Part shown: one piece after another, positions 5,421 through 6,345 of the stretch
How the letters are laid out: each line of letters begins with the position of its first letter
How positions within the stretch are numbered: position 1 is the stretch's first letter
Assembly (NCBI GenBank): GCA_947462695.1
Contig: CANHQC010000123.1
Span: 1-6,345 of the forward strand
From: Flavobacteriales bacterium
GTDB taxonomy: Bacteria > Bacteroidota > Bacteroidia > Flavobacteriales_D > Crocinitomicaceae
Length of the DNA stretch: 6,345 nucleotides
Direction of reading: 5' to 3'
Translations under genes and position numbers: made by a program
Notes under the pieces: model-generated
Told to the model about the DNA's origin: nothing
What the model saw: only the letters and a program-made list of their open reading frames with translations
Databases searched by the model: none

Positions 5421-6345
5421 GTGAAGTCACTGATCACTTATTTTTCCTTAATCGCCTCGTTAATCATACTTTTTTCGTGTTCTGATGGTCATTCAGGCGA
5501 CAAAAGTGGAAAGAGTAATTACTCCTCCATGGATCTACCCGGAATTTTAAAACGAGGTAAATTAATTGTACTTGCAGAAAACAGCACCTCATCATTCTTT
5601 ATCTACAAAGGAAGGAAAATGGGTTTCGAATATGAAATTCTTAAAGAGTTTGCCAATGACCTCGGTGTAGAGATCGAAGTGAAATTAATTAGCAATCTTG
5701 AAGAAATCGTTGAACGAATGAATAAAGGTGAAGCTGACATTGTTGCATGTAACATCGCCGCAACCGGATCGATGAAAAAACAGCTGCTTTTATCTCATCC
5801 CATATTGCGTTCTCAACAAGTATTGGTGCAACGTAAACCTTCTAATTATGCGAAGCTATCAGCTGAACAATTGTGGAGAAAATTAATTCATGATCCAACT
5901 CAATTAGCCAATAAAACGGTTCATGTCCGAAAGTTTTCTAACCATTATGTGCGGCTTGAAAACCTGCAAGAAGAAATGGGCGAAAGAATAAAAATCAAAG
6001 GGGAAGAAGGGACAATAAGTAACGAGGAATTAATTGAACTTGTTGCTGATGGAATTATCGACTACACGATAACCGAGCAGCATACAGCTCGAATCAATCA
6101 ACTCTTTTATGACAACTTAGATATTTCTACTCCCATTTCAGTGAAACAACCCATCACCTTTGGATTAACTAAATCACATCCACTTCTCCATTCCAGATTA
6201 AACAAATGGCTTGATCGATTTATGGCAAAACAATCATTTGGCTACATTAAACGGAAGTACTTTGAGGTATCAAAGCCGAAGAGTGCTGAATTCATGTCAG
6301 AAGCAAAATCTGGACAACTTTCTAAGTTCGATGATGCCTTCAAAC
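5421..6345 (+). CDS. Lipoprotein with solute-binding domain, probable MltF-like lytic transglycosylase (3' end missing)
   Basis: The frame is open from GTG at 5421 to the window end (308 complete codons). An in-frame TGA at 5409-5411 limits the start. Only GTG gives an N-terminus with a lipoprotein signal peptide: MKSLITYFSLIASLIILFSC with lipobox LFSC and C20 as the predicted lipidated residue. The next in-frame ATG (5529) would remove it. Residues about 41-283 read as a family 3 periplasmic binding protein domain: LPGILKRGKLIVLAENS, GFEYEILKEFANDLGVEIEV, MNKGEADIVACNI and the later ELVADGIIDYTITEQ. The end of the visible sequence, SGQLSKFDDAFK (297-308), resembles the linker into the SLT domain of MltF-family murein transglycosylases, which would lie beyond the window. 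If so, the protein cleaves peptidoglycan from the periplasmic face of a membrane, with the binding domain as a regulatory sensor. If no SLT domain follows, it is a plain solute-binding lipoprotein. Confidence 0.85.
   Translation, partial: MKSLITYFSLIASLIILFSCSDGHSGDKSGKSNYSSMDLPGILKRGKLIVLAENSTSSFFIYKGRKMGFEYEILKEFANDLGVEIEVKLISNLEEIVERMNKGEADIVACNIAATGSMKKQLLLSHPILRSQQVLVQRKPSNYAKLSAEQLWRKLIHDPTQLANKTVHVRKFSNHYVRLENLQEEMGERIKIKGEEGTISNEELIELVADGIIDYTITEQHTARINQLFYDNLDISTPISVKQPITFGLTKSHPLLHSRLNKWLDRFMAKQSFGYIKRKYFEVSKPKSAEFMSEAKSGQLSKFDDAFK

Overview
The window looks like ordinary chromosomal DNA of a Bacteroidota bacterium (order not resolved). The DNA is AT-rich and every gene is on the + strand. 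Two intergenic gaps carry an exact copy of the Bacteroidota -7 promoter element TAnnTTTG. Shine-Dalgarno sequences are mostly absent. The gene content also fits the phylum: a DUF4139 protein, a very acidic DUF2795 protein and a long IspH. I see no tRNA, rRNA, CRISPR array, insertion sequence or prophage signal.

Layout. 1-760 is the 3' end of a DUF4139 (MuiA-like) gene, closed by a good intrinsic terminator at 803-840. After a short promoter-bearing gap comes a likely transcription unit at 889-4403: ispH (last-but-one group of steps of non-mevalonate isoprenoid synthesis), a three-domain class III adenylate cyclase, and a PduO-type cob(I)alamin adenosyltransferase whose start codon overlaps the cyclase stop codon as ATGA. 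A separate promoter (4457-4486) and an unusually good ribosome binding site drive the 73-residue DUF2795 protein. A C(UUCG)G terminator ends that gene, and an AcpH-like ACP phosphodiesterase begins only five bases after its T-run. The window closes with the 5' part of a lipoprotein gene that starts at GTG and encodes a periplasmic-binding-protein-like domain. It is probably an MltF-type lytic transglycosylase whose catalytic domain lies beyond the window.

How the genes relate. There is no single obvious pathway. IspH makes isoprenoid precursors, the PduO-type enzyme makes adenosylcobalamin, AcpH recycles acyl carrier protein and the MltF-like protein remodels peptidoglycan, so this reads as core housekeeping genes. 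The most notable item is the cyclase at 2164-3858. It has a receiver-like domain that has lost its phosphorylation residues, a class III cyclase domain with all the expected catalytic residues, and a C-terminal HD phosphohydrolase domain with its metal ligands intact. A nucleotide-making and a possible nucleotide-breaking module are thus joined in one cytosolic protein. I did not find a clearly new multi-gene system here.
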